Below, one piece after another: positions 1 through 7,775 of a stretch of 15,314 nt of DNA. Origin of the DNA: an uncultured Clostridia bacterium (GTDB lineage Bacteria; Bacillota; Clostridia; Christensenellales; UBA1242); the NCBI GenBank assembly GCA_937911885.1, contig CALDPW010000093.1, positions 1 through 15,314 of the forward strand, written 5' to 3'. The notes under the pieces are model-generated. The model was given only the letters and a program-made list of their open reading frames with translations, was not told the origin of the DNA and did no database searches. Every line of letters begins with the position of its first letter. Position 1 is the stretch's first letter. The position numbers were made by a program, and so were the translations under genes.

Positions 1-1567
1 GAGCTTCTCCCTTTTCCTTTGCGCCCAGCAGGGTATCTTCGATTTCTTTTAATTCTTCGGTAATATATCGTTCAGAATTAGCTATTGTTTGTTTGCGTTG
101 ATATCTAAATGGAACTAAGTCAACTTGTCCTTTTGGAACTTCAATATAATACCCAAAAACGCTATTATATCCTATTTTTAAATTTTTAATTCCAGTTTGT
201 TCTTTTTCGGTTGCTTCTAAAGTTGCAAGCCAAGTTTTACCAACAGAAGAAATATTGCAAATCTCATCTAATTCTGCAGAATAACCTTTTTTAATATAGC
301 CGCCATCTTTTAATAAATATGGAGGATTTTCAACTATTGCATTATCAAGCATTGAATATAAAGAACTGTAATCGTATATATCTTTAAATATGTTTTTGAT
401 AATAGTGCTTTTTAATGGTGATATTAGTTCCTTTATTTTTGGTAATAAGCCTAAGGAATTTTTTAAAGCAACACAATCTTTTGGTGTTAAATTGCCATAA
501 CTAACCTTTCCACACAAACGTTCAATATCGTAAACATTGCCTAATAGATTGTTCAACCCATCGCGGATCATAATGTTTTTTACTAACTCTTCAATACCAT
601 TTAGTCTTTGATTGATAATCTTTTCATCAAACAATGGTTGCTCAATATAGGTGCGCAATGTTCTAGCACCCATACTGGTTTGAGTTTTATCTAATAGCCA
701 TAGTAAAGAGCCACGTTTTTTGCGATCTTTAATTGTTTCGGTTAATTCAAGGTTGCGGCGTGTGTTACTATCAAGCGCCATAAATTGAGTGTCATTAACA
801 TATATGCAAGTGTTAATATGATTTAAGCTACGCTTTTGAGTTTCGATTAAATATGATATTAAAGCACCTGCACTTATTATTGCATTTTCTTTATCAGAAA
901 AACCAACAATAGCTTTTGTTCCTAGTTGGTCGGTTAATGTTTTATGATTTGTCTCAAAAACAAAATAAGCATCTTCCTTTACTGAAAAATTTGGTATTAT
1001 TTGTAATTTTGAGGCAATTAAGGAGTTAGAAATTTCATACATATCATAATTGCAAATAATTTCGCTAGGTCTAACTCGAACCAACATATCGTTAAAACCA
1101 TTAACATCTTCTTCGGTTAAAAATATTTCACCTGTTGAAATATCGGTATAACTAACACCAATTATGCCGTTTTTTAAATAAGCACTCATAATGTAGTTAT
1201 TCTTTTTATCATCTAACAGGCTGCTATCAATTAATGTTCCTGGAGTTACTACTCTAACAACTTCGCGTTCAACAAGTTTAACACCTTTTTTTGGTTCGGT
1301 AATTTGTTCGCAAATGGCAACCTTAAAACCTTGCTCGATAAGTTTTTGTAAATAACCATCAAGAGCATGATATGGAATGCCACACATAGGGGCTCTTTCG
1401 CTTAGGCCACAATCCCTACCAGTTAATGTTAGGTCCAGAGCCTTACTTGCTGTTACAGCATCTTCAAAAAACATTTCATAAAAGTCGCCAAGACGATAAA
1501 GCAATATTGCGTCTTTGTATATTTCTTTGGTTTGAATATACTGTTGCATCATTGGTGATAATGCCAT
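1..1567 (-). CDS. mutS: DNA mismatch repair protein MutS (N-terminal 522 residues, cut by window edge)
   Basis: MutS recognises mismatches and small loops in new DNA and starts methyl-independent repair with MutL. The visible part begins MALSPMMQQY and carries the mismatch-reading motif GDFYEMFFEDA, with F29 and E31 in the Phe-x-Glu positions that wedge into the mismatch. The conserved GRD, APMCGIPYHA and VTPGTLID stretches of the mismatch-binding domain follow. A connector and core follow (SNTRRNLEL near residue 269, SLLWLLDKTQTSMGAR), then the clamp-end signature QTIANSERYITEELKE close to the edge. The frame is open throughout. The ATPase domain (usual family length about 850-870 residues) lies outside the window. 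The start is set by an AAGGAG ribosome site at 1575-1580, 7 bases upstream, and by the TAATG overlap with the miaB stop, which implies translational coupling. mutL often follows mutS in related genomes but cannot be seen here. Confidence 0.97.
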   Translation of the reverse strand, partial: MALSPMMQQYIQTKEIYKDAILLYRLGDFYEMFFEDAVTASKALDLTLTGRDCGLSERAPMCGIPYHALDGYLQKLIEQGFKVAICEQITEPKKGVKLVEREVVRVVTPGTLIDSSLLDDKKNNYIMSAYLKNGIIGVSYTDISTGEIFLTEEDVNGFNDMLVRVRPSEIICNYDMYEISNSLIASKLQIIPNFSVKEDAYFVFETNHKTLTDQLGTKAIVGFSDKENAIISAGALISYLIETQKRSLNHINTCIYVNDTQFMALDSNTRRNLELTETIKDRKKRGSLLWLLDKTQTSMGARTLRTYIEQPLFDEKIINQRLNGIEELVKNIMIRDGLNNLLGNVYDIERLCGKVSYGNLTPKDCVALKNSLGLLPKIKELISPLKSTIIKNIFKDIYDYSSLYSMLDNAIVENPPYLLKDGGYIKKGYSAELDEICNISSVGKTWLATLEATEKEQTGIKNLKIGYNSVFGYYIEVPKGQVDLVPFRYQRKQTIANSERYITEELKEIEDTLLGAKEKGEA

Positions 1568-2892
1568 TAATTTTCTCCTTTGTTTACTAGTTCACATATA
1601 AGTTTATTTCTTTCTAAACTGTTTACTTTAACATTAACAAAACTTGGAATGGTTAAAGTTTTGTCTGTTATTAAAACAACATTTTTACCGTTATCTAGAG
1701 TTGCTAAATAACCATTTGTTGTTTTTTGCTCAATTAAAGCTTCGTTAATGGTTCCAATTAGTTTTTGGTTTTGTTCTTTAATTAATGATTTACTTAAAGA
1801 TAGCAATCTATTAACTCTATCATGTTTGGTTTGATCATCAATTTGACCATCCATTTTTTCTGCAATGGTTCCTGTTCGTTTTGAATAAATAAATCCAAAA
1901 ACACCACCATATTCAACTTTTTTAACCAAATTATATGTATCCATAAAATCTTCTTCGGTTTCAGTTGGGAACCCAACAATTAGGTCGGTTGAAATAAAGT
2001 AATTTGGAACATTTGCCTTTATCTTTTCAATTAATCCTAAATAATGTTCAACAGTATAGTTTCGATTCATTAATTTTAATATACGATTGCTACCAGATTG
2101 CACAGGTAAATGAATAACCTTGCTTAATTTTGGTTCGGTTGCAATAACATTAATAACTTCATCTGTTAAATCTTTTGGATGAGATGTCATAAATTTTATT
2201 CTAAAATCGCCAGGTATTTTGCAAAGTTCTTTTAATAACATTGCAAAGTTTGTTCCGTCTTTAAAGTCATTACCATAACTATTAACATTTTGACCAAGCA
2301 ATGTAACTATTTTATAACCTTCTGCAACCAATTGTTTAACTTCGTTAACAATATCTGTTATTGTTCTACTACGCTCTCTGCCACGAACATAAGGAACAAT
2401 GCAGTATGTGCAAAAGTTGTTGCAGCCATACATAATATTAACCCATGCATTGTTGTTGGATGTGCGATACATTTCAACATCTTCGTTTATTGCAGCTTCT
2501 TTTTCCCAAATATCATAAATGTTTTTGTGGGATTGTTGATAGTTTATTAGGTATTCCTTAAACAAATGTAGGTTATGTGTTCCAAACACAATATTAACAT
2601 ATGGATATTTTTCTTTAAATAAATCTTTGCGACCATCCTCTTGTGCCATACATCCACACACTGCCACAATTAGATTTGGATTTAATTTTTTAAGTTTTTT
2701 TGTTGATCCAATGTTTCCTAAAACTTTTTGTTCTGCACTATCTCTAATGCAACATGTGTTAAAAACAATAACATCAGCTTGTTCCATTGATTCGGTTTCG
2801 GTATATCCTAAACTTTTAAGCATACCAGCTAATTTTTCACTTTCGTGAACGTTCATTTGGCAACCATAAGTTTTAATAAAGTAGTGTTTCAT
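1567..2892 (-). CDS. miaB: tRNA-2-methylthio-N6-(dimethylallyl)adenosine synthase MiaB
   Basis: MiaB is a radical-SAM methylthiotransferase that adds a methylthio group to N6-isopentenyl-adenosine 37 of tRNAs reading UNN codons. The 441-residue protein has all three expected parts. The N-terminal UPF0004 domain holds the second 4Fe-4S cluster ligands C11 (TYGCQMNVHES), C47 (NTCCIR) and C81 (CGCMAQ). The radical-SAM core has the CxxxCxxC motif C157, C161, C164 (GCNNFCTYC), followed by IVPYVRGRERSR. A TRAM RNA-binding domain covers roughly the last 65 residues. NTCCIRDSAEQK and YVRGRERSR separate it from the RimO paralogue at 8341-9666. A GGAG ribosome site lies at 2899-2902. It heads a miaB-mutS operon, with its stop overlapping the mutS start by one base. 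rny, often found between recA and miaB in Firmicutes, is absent here. Length is within the family range, toward the shorter end. Confidence 0.97.
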   Translation of the reverse strand: MKHYFIKTYGCQMNVHESEKLAGMLKSLGYTETESMEQADVIVFNTCCIRDSAEQKVLGNIGSTKKLKKLNPNLIVAVCGCMAQEDGRKDLFKEKYPYVNIVFGTHNLHLFKEYLINYQQSHKNIYDIWEKEAAINEDVEMYRTSNNNAWVNIMYGCNNFCTYCIVPYVRGRERSRTITDIVNEVKQLVAEGYKIVTLLGQNVNSYGNDFKDGTNFAMLLKELCKIPGDFRIKFMTSHPKDLTDEVINVIATEPKLSKVIHLPVQSGSNRILKLMNRNYTVEHYLGLIEKIKANVPNYFISTDLIVGFPTETEEDFMDTYNLVKKVEYGGVFGFIYSKRTGTIAEKMDGQIDDQTKHDRVNRLLSLSKSLIKEQNQKLIGTINEALIEQKTTNGYLATLDNGKNVVLITDKTLTIPSFVNVKVNSLERNKLICELVNKGEN

Positions 2893-2911
2893 TATTTTCT
2901 CCGTAAGTAAA

Positions 2912-2925
2912 GCTACAAAAGTAGC
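2912..2925 (-). other. small hairpin in the miaB leader
   Basis: On the minus strand GCTAC and GTAGC form a 5 bp stem around a four-T loop, between the predicted transcription start and the ribosome site. There is no T-run after it, so it is not a terminator. It may stabilise the mRNA 5' end or be chance; the stem is short. Confidence 0.4.
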
Positions 2926-2943
2926 AATAATATTCCAATATAA

Positions 2944-2972
2944 ATTATACTATGATATTTAATTTGTTTCAA
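2944..2972 (-). promoter_or_regulatory. sigma-A-type promoter for miaB-mutS
   Basis: On the minus strand, TTGAAA (2967-2972) and a perfect TATAAT (2944-2949) are separated by exactly 17 bases. The predicted start is near 2937, giving a leader of about 45 bases before the miaB ATG. This is the best promoter match in the window. Confidence 0.85.
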
Positions 2973-3046
2973 GTGTTAATAATTAATAAAAATATACTAA
3001 TAATATTATTAATATTATTATTTTTGAATGGTGGGTTTATATATTA

Positions 3047-5362
3047 ATGAAAAAGTTGTTTAAAATTTCGATAATAACAGGCTTAATATTTTTAGTTATA
3101 GGGTTGGTTTTTTTAGTGTTTTTCATAAATAATATTATGGGAATTAATGCTATTAAATTTGATAAACAAAAACTTATTTCCTCTGTAAGTGAGTGCGTTG
3201 TTTATGATATTAACAACAATGAATTAAATTCAATAACAAACAATAAAAAAGTTGTTAGCATTGAAGACTTGCCACAAAATTTAATCAACGCATTTGTTAG
3301 CATTGAAGATAAACAGTTTTTTAAACATAAAGGGCTAAACTATAAACGAATGGCAAAAGCACTTGTTAACAACATTAAACATTTAAGATTTGTTGAAGGT
3401 GCAAGCACAATTAGTCAACAACTAATAAAAAACACTCACCTATCAAGCGAAAAAACAATTACAAGAAAATTAAAAGAAATTTTGTTAACAAAAAAGCTAG
3501 AAAAAACTTTTAGCAAAAAAGATATTTTAGAAGTTTACTTAAATGTTATTTATTTTGGTGAAAATTCTTATGGTGTTGAAAAAGCCAGTAAAACTTATTT
3601 TGATAAGTCTGCAAAAGACTTATCTTTGGCAGAATGTGCAACGTTAGCAGGTATTATAAAATCACCATTAAAGTATTCACCAATACATAACAATAAAAAT
3701 TGTTTAGATAGAAGAAATTTGGTGTTAAAAGAAATGTTGAAGGATGAAAAAATAACAACATTTCAATATAATGAAGCAATACAAGAAGAGCTAAAACTTA
3801 ATATAAAAAATGAAGAAAATAGTATTGATAATTTATATATTAAAGCATGTTTAAATGAAGCAACCCATTTGCTTAATATAACTGAAAAAGAGTTAACAAT
3901 GGGTAATTATAAAATATATAGTTATTTTGATTTAGAAAAACAAAAATCCCTTTTTAATTCGACTAATAATTTAGATAATTATCATGTGAACGCATATGGG
4001 AATATTAGTGATAGTTTAATGATTTTGATTGATAATAAAACCTTTGGGATAAGTGGGTTTTATGGTAAAAGCAAATATAATTTAACCAATTTTGTTAGAC
4101 AACCAGGAAGTGCCATAAAGCCAATTTTAGTATATGCTCCTGCAATTGAACAAGGTTTAATAAATCCTAGTAGTAAAATTTTGGATGAACAAATTGATAT
4201 TAATGGTTACTCTCCTAATAATGTTGGTGGAACATTTAATGGTTACGTAAGTGTTGAAAAAAGTATTGCAAAAAGTTTAAATATTCCAGCTGTTAAAATT
4301 TTAGACGAAGTTGGTGTTGAAAGTGCTAAAAATTTTGCAAATAAATGTGGTATTACATTTGATGAAAATGATGATGGTTTGGCTTTGGCTCTTGGTGGTT
4401 TTACTACTGGTGTTACACTTAAAGATTTAACCAATAGTTTTATTCCATTTGCAAATAATGGTAAATATTCAAAAGCTCATTTTATTAATAAAATTGTTGA
4501 TGGTAATGGAAAAACTGTTTTTGAACACACAAATAAAGAATTTGTGGTAATGGGTGAAGATACTGCTTGTTTAATGACTGAAATGTTAAAAAAAGCCTGC
4601 AAAACAGGAACAAGTAGCAGATTAAAATCTCTTGATTTTGATATTGCAGGAAAAACAGGCACAGTTGCCGTTAAAGGAACAAATAATAACACCGATGCTT
4701 ATTCAATTGCATATACCACAGAACATACACTAGGTGCATGGTTTGGTAATTATTCTAATGATGATAAATTTAATTTAGAAGGCAAAAACAATGGTGGAAC
4801 ATATGCAACAAGTGCGATAAAACAGGTTTTATTAGAAATTTATGACAAATATAAACCAGCAGATTTTGCGTTATCTAACAAATGTGAATATGTAGAAATT
4901 GATGCAAAAGAATATGAAGATAATAACAAAATTAAATTGTGTGGAGCGAACTGCCCTGACAGATATAAATTAAAAATTTTGGTTAGTTCCAGATTTAAAC
5001 CAACCCATGTTAGTTCGTTATTTGAAAACATTGAAATAAATAATTTTGATGTTGTGTTAAATAAAAATAAAGCAATAATTAGTTTTGAAGCAAAAGACTA
5101 TTTAAAATATGATATATTTAGAATTTACAATGGAAAAAGCAAACTAATTAATTCAATATCAAATAAGGATGGTTTGATTGAATATGTTGATAAAAATTTA
5201 GACTATGATAAAAAATATGGTTATTATATAGTTGCTAAAACCATAAGTGAAAACACTAGCGCTTATACTGAAACAATTGAAGTTATAACTGATAATTTTA
5301 ATAATGTGTATAACAGCATAATTCAAAATAATTCATCGGCTGAATCATGGATATTTAGATAA
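3047..5362 (+). CDS. class A penicillin-binding protein (bifunctional transglycosylase/transpeptidase)
   Basis: This enzyme polymerises lipid II into glycan strands and cross-links the peptides on the outer face of the membrane. The 771-residue protein has one N-terminal membrane anchor (about residues 8-32). The GT51 glycosyltransferase domain follows, with catalytic E87 in SIEDKQFFKHKG, EGASTISQQLIKN at 117-129, the second acidic position E162 in DILEVYLN, and IYFGENSYGVEKASKTYF. The transpeptidase has all three active-site motifs: S355-x-x-K358 in PGSAIKP, S410-L-N412, and K536-T-G538 in AGKTGT. Residues from about 650 on look like a fibronectin-III-type beta domain, which is an inference from pattern only. 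It is the sole plus-strand gene, divergent from miaB and convergent with recA. The ribosome site is weak (GGTGGG at 3030-3035, 11 bases from ATG). A TATACT at 2993-2998 could be the -10, but no good -35 is visible. The exact PBP class name cannot be assigned. Confidence 0.95.
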   Translation: MKKLFKISIITGLIFLVIGLVFLVFFINNIMGINAIKFDKQKLISSVSECVVYDINNNELNSITNNKKVVSIEDLPQNLINAFVSIEDKQFFKHKGLNYKRMAKALVNNIKHLRFVEGASTISQQLIKNTHLSSEKTITRKLKEILLTKKLEKTFSKKDILEVYLNVIYFGENSYGVEKASKTYFDKSAKDLSLAECATLAGIIKSPLKYSPIHNNKNCLDRRNLVLKEMLKDEKITTFQYNEAIQEELKLNIKNEENSIDNLYIKACLNEATHLLNITEKELTMGNYKIYSYFDLEKQKSLFNSTNNLDNYHVNAYGNISDSLMILIDNKTFGISGFYGKSKYNLTNFVRQPGSAIKPILVYAPAIEQGLINPSSKILDEQIDINGYSPNNVGGTFNGYVSVEKSIAKSLNIPAVKILDEVGVESAKNFANKCGITFDENDDGLALALGGFTTGVTLKDLTNSFIPFANNGKYSKAHFINKIVDGNGKTVFEHTNKEFVVMGEDTACLMTEMLKKACKTGTSSRLKSLDFDIAGKTGTVAVKGTNNNTDAYSIAYTTEHTLGAWFGNYSNDDKFNLEGKNNGGTYATSAIKQVLLEIYDKYKPADFALSNKCEYVEIDAKEYEDNNKIKLCGANCPDRYKLKILVSSRFKPTHVSSLFENIEINNFDVVLNKNKAIISFEAKDYLKYDIFRIYNGKSKLINSISNKDGLIEYVDKNLDYDKKYGYYIVAKTISENTSAYTETIEVITDNFNNVYNSIIQNNSSAESWIFR

Positions 5363-5366
5363 TAAA

Positions 5367-5395
5367 AAAAAGCACCAAATAAAGGTGCTTTTTAT
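5367..5395. terminator. bidirectional terminator between the PBP gene and recA
   Basis: A 10 bp stem (5367-5376 with 5384-5393, core GCACC/GGTGC) encloses a 7-base loop. The plus strand has a T-rich tail after it and the minus strand reads a run of eight T, so the same hairpin can end both convergent transcripts. It starts 4 bases after the PBP stop codon and lies about 20 bases beyond the recA stop. Confidence 0.88.
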
Positions 5396-5413
5396 TTTTA
5401 TTGCATAGTATGT

Positions 5414-6400
5414 TTAAAATTGAAAATGTTCTCTAACCTTTGCATCAATTTCAGCCATAATATCTTCATTAGATTCAAGGAATTGTTTAGCATTTTCTTT
5501 TCCTTGACCAATTTTTTCTCCATTATAACTAAACCATGCTCCGGATTTTTGAACTATATCTGCTTCAACTGCCATATCTAATACGCAACCAGATTTGCTA
5601 ATTCCTTTTCCATACATAATATCAAATTCAGCAGTTTTAAATGGTGGTGCCATTTTATTTTTTACAACTTTAATTTTTGTTCTGTTTCCCATAAATTCGT
5701 TGCCATCTTTAATAACATCTGCTTTACGAACATCTAATCTAACGCTTGCATAAAATTTTAAAGCTTTACCACCAGTTGTTGTTTCAGGGCTTCCAAACAT
5801 AACACCAACCTTTTCACGTAACTGGTTAATAAAAATAACACAAGATTTGCTTTTGTTTGTAATGGCTGTTAATTTTCTTAATGCTTGGCTCATTAATCTT
5901 GCTTGAGCGCCCATAAAACTATCACCCATTTCTCCATCGATTTCAGCCTTAGGTGTTAATGCTGCAACTGAGTCAACAACAACAATATCAACTGCTCCAC
6001 TTCTAACCAAAGTTTCACAAATCTCTAATGCTTGTTCGCCTGTATCAGGTTGTGAAATAAATAAATCGCCAATGTTAACTCCAAGTTTTTCAGCATATGA
6101 TGGGTCAAGTGCGTGTTCTGCATCAATAAATGCAGCTGTTCCACCCATTTTTTGTGCTTCTGCTAAAATGTGAAGAGCAACAGTTGTTTTACCTGAACTT
6201 TCAGGACCATAAATTTCAATAATTCTTCCACGAGGCACTCCACCAATTCCAAGTGCTACATCTAGTGGTAGACATCCTGTTGAAATTACTTCAATATGAG
6301 TATCAACGCTGTCTCCCAACTTCATAATTGAACCTTTACCAAATTGTTTTTCAATTTGTAAAATTGCTTGCTCTAATAACTTTTCTTTATTGCTATCCAT
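5414..6400 (-). CDS. recA: recombinase RecA
   Basis: RecA forms ATP-dependent filaments on single-stranded DNA, catalyses homologous strand exchange and triggers LexA self-cleavage in the SOS response. The 328-residue protein contains the Walker A motif GPESSGKT (65-72), Walker B ending at D143 (VDIVVVDS), DNA-binding loop L1 around 153-170 (EIDGEMGDSFMGAQARLM), and loop L2 starting at NQLREKVGVMFG (192-203) and running through SPETTTGGKALKFYASVRLD. The N-terminal oligomerisation helix is intact. The C terminus stops at KVREHFQF, so the acidic tail of longer RecA proteins (about 345-355 residues) is mostly missing; short tails occur in other low-GC species. The AGGAG at 6406-6410, 5 bases from ATG, fixes the start. 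It lies 35 bases after cinA and can be read both from the cinA promoter and from its own SOS-controlled promoter. Confidence 0.98.
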   Translation of the reverse strand: MDSNKEKLLEQAILQIEKQFGKGSIMKLGDSVDTHIEVISTGCLPLDVALGIGGVPRGRIIEIYGPESSGKTTVALHILAEAQKMGGTAAFIDAEHALDPSYAEKLGVNIGDLFISQPDTGEQALEICETLVRSGAVDIVVVDSVAALTPKAEIDGEMGDSFMGAQARLMSQALRKLTAITNKSKSCVIFINQLREKVGVMFGSPETTTGGKALKFYASVRLDVRKADVIKDGNEFMGNRTKIKVVKNKMAPPFKTAEFDIMYGKGISKSGCVLDMAVEADIVQKSGAWFSYNGEKIGQGKENAKQFLESNEDIMAEIDAKVREHFQF

Positions 6401-6412
6401 ACTTTCTCCTAT

Positions 6413-6426
6413 TGAACATATGTTTG
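6413..6426 (-). promoter_or_regulatory. LexA/DinR-type SOS box upstream of recA
   Basis: The plus strand reads TGAACATATGTTTG, matching 8 of the 10 fixed positions of the Gram-positive SOS operator CGAAC-N4-GTTCG, with the same ATAT centre often seen in Bacillus boxes. It starts 8 bases after the recA -10 element, so bound LexA would cover the transcription start region, and it ends 2 bases before the ribosome site. The operator consensus is established; its use here is inference. Confidence 0.75.
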
Positions 6427-6434
6427 ATAAACTT

Positions 6435-6462
6435 ATTATATCGTAGTTTTATCAAAAAACAA
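6435..6462 (-). promoter_or_regulatory. recA promoter inside the 3' end of cinA
   Basis: On the minus strand a perfect TATAAT (6435-6440) has TTGTTT (6457-6462) 16 bases upstream. The cinA stop codon (6436-6438) lies within the -10 element. The SOS box at 6413-6426 sits just downstream, which is where a repressor would block initiation. Confidence 0.7.
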
Positions 6463-7677
6463 ATCGTTTTGCTTAATATTTTTAATTAAATAGAAAAATG
6501 ATGTTTGAGTTAGGCTTGTAACCACCTGTTCTCTCGAACCATAAACAGTATTTTTATATACGTGAATACCATCACAATTACCAACGGCAATATAGCATAA
6601 TTTTCCCTTTTTATCGTCATTAAATGAAGATAATCCGTTAGTAACAATAACAATGTCTGCCCCTGTTAAATCCAGCAATCCTGCTGCCATTTCGTAAGCA
6701 ACTTCAACGGAAACCGAACCATATTGCTTAATAATATTTGGACTAACATTTAGTCGGTTTATTAATGCTTTATCTGATAGACAAACAATGTTTTCGCATA
6801 ACAAATTTGATTGATCGCTACACTGTTTAAAAAAGCTACCAGAAATATTTCCACCAGTAATGGTTTCGGCAATGGCTAATTTTTTATTACCAACTTCTAA
6901 CAAATCATAGGCTCTTTTTATTAAAGAAGTTTCTTCGTCGGCATATATATACTTATTTAGTCTCTCATATGTTTTTACAATAAAATCGTTTACAATTATT
7001 GGATCCAAATTTTCATTATATCTAATAACAATTGAAACTTCTAAATTATCGGGATAAGTTAAAAATAATATTTTATATTTGTTTTTTATTAAGTCAGATA
7101 ATATTGCATAAATATCTTTTTCGCCAATACCAAAAGTTTTTATTGTGGTTGTTTTGTAATGAATTGTGTTGTTTTGTTTTATAAACTGACAAATATAATT
7201 ATTAAATACTTCGGTTGCAACATCCAAATCGCCAGGAATAAACAAATAATTGGTTGTATGACTGTTTGTTATATATGATTGCAAAAAAGATGAATTTGTT
7301 GAAATAAGTGTTCCATTTTGTGGTAAATAATATTCATTTTCAGCATCATATGAAACAGGAATATTTGATTTTTGAAAATATGCATTAACTGCGTTTATGG
7401 CTAGTTCTGATTTAATAATTGGGCAATTAATGTAATTGCAAAGCACTTTTTTAATATTAAAGTTTTTTGAACTGATTGTTTCGCCAATAATAATAACAAA
7501 ATCGCAATTAAGATTTGTTAACGCATTAAAAATTTGGTCGGGGTGATTTTCGGTGGTTATTATGTTGGTAACCACTTCCCCTACCTCTAATATGTTTTTT
7601 AACAAATATTGACTTATATCATCTTTCTTTTTTCCAAGCAGAATATCGTTGGAAACTCGAAGAATTGCAATTTTCAT
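6436..7677 (-). CDS. cinA: CinA family protein, divergent in both domains
   Basis: CinA proteins join an N-terminal molybdopterin-binding-like (COG1058) domain to a C-terminal NMN-deamidase-like (PncC/COG1546) domain. The 413-residue protein keeps this layout: N-terminal domain about 1-165 with IPGD at 147-150, the middle segment KTFGIGEKDIYAILSDLI (180-197), and the C-terminal domain from about 252. Several signature residues are changed. The usual GTELLLG reads SNDILLG (9-15), the GGLGPTxDD loop reads GETISSKNF (65-73), ESCTGG reads ETITGG (271-276), YSNEAK reads LSDKAL (300-305), and the GIAGPxGG loop reads GLSSFNDD (348-355). Catalytic loss is therefore likely, though the frame is intact, so it is not an obvious pseudogene. 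In other Firmicutes cinA sits next to recA and can be co-transcribed with it. It starts with an AGGAA site (7687-7691), 9 bases from ATG, behind its own promoter. Confidence 0.88.
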   Translation of the reverse strand: MKIAILRVSNDILLGKKKDDISQYLLKNILEVGEVVTNIITTENHPDQIFNALTNLNCDFVIIIGETISSKNFNIKKVLCNYINCPIIKSELAINAVNAYFQKSNIPVSYDAENEYYLPQNGTLISTNSSFLQSYITNSHTTNYLFIPGDLDVATEVFNNYICQFIKQNNTIHYKTTTIKTFGIGEKDIYAILSDLIKNKYKILFLTYPDNLEVSIVIRYNENLDPIIVNDFIVKTYERLNKYIYADEETSLIKRAYDLLEVGNKKLAIAETITGGNISGSFFKQCSDQSNLLCENIVCLSDKALINRLNVSPNIIKQYGSVSVEVAYEMAAGLLDLTGADIVIVTNGLSSFNDDKKGKLCYIAVGNCDGIHVYKNTVYGSREQVVTSLTQTSFFYLIKNIKQNDLFFDKTTI

Positions 7678-7704
7678 AAATAAGTGTTCCTATTCTCTAT
7701 TGTT

Positions 7705-7732
7705 ATTATAACAAAATTTGCTATTTTAACAA
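7705..7732 (-). promoter_or_regulatory. extended -10 promoter for cinA(-recA)
   Basis: On the minus strand, TTGTTA (7727-7732), 16 bases, then TATAAT (7705-7710) preceded by TGT, giving an extended -10. The -10 lies in a near-perfect inverted repeat (GTTAT, one base, ATAAC). It follows directly after the pgsA terminator, so cinA has an independent start. Confidence 0.75.
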
Positions 7733-7742
7733 ATAAATAAAC

Positions 7743-7773
7743 AAAAAAACACCTAGTATTTAGGTGTTTTTTA
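7743..7773 (-). terminator. terminator of the ftsK-rimO-pgsA operon
   Basis: A 12 bp stem (7744-7755 with 7761-7772, core ACACCTA/TAGGTGT) has a 5-base loop and, on the minus strand, a run of seven T. It begins 3 bases after the pgsA stop codon. A T-run also lies on the plus strand, but no plus-strand gene reads into it. Confidence 0.9.
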
Positions 7774-7775
7774 TG

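Noticed and set aside
1..45. A possible frameshift in the last codons of mutS at the left edge, where the bases look more GC-rich
   Set aside because: Careful re-reading in frame gives LLGAKEKGEA, which continues the conserved clamp region without a shift.
2290..2848. Two plus-strand open frames opposite miaB
   Set aside because: Both lie inside the conserved miaB coding region, show no family resemblance and lack ribosome sites.
3001..3025. AT-only palindromic repeats (AATAATATTATT type) upstream of the PBP gene
   Set aside because: Pure A/T low complexity in a very AT-rich genome; no specific operator or origin motif such as a DnaA box cluster can be supported.
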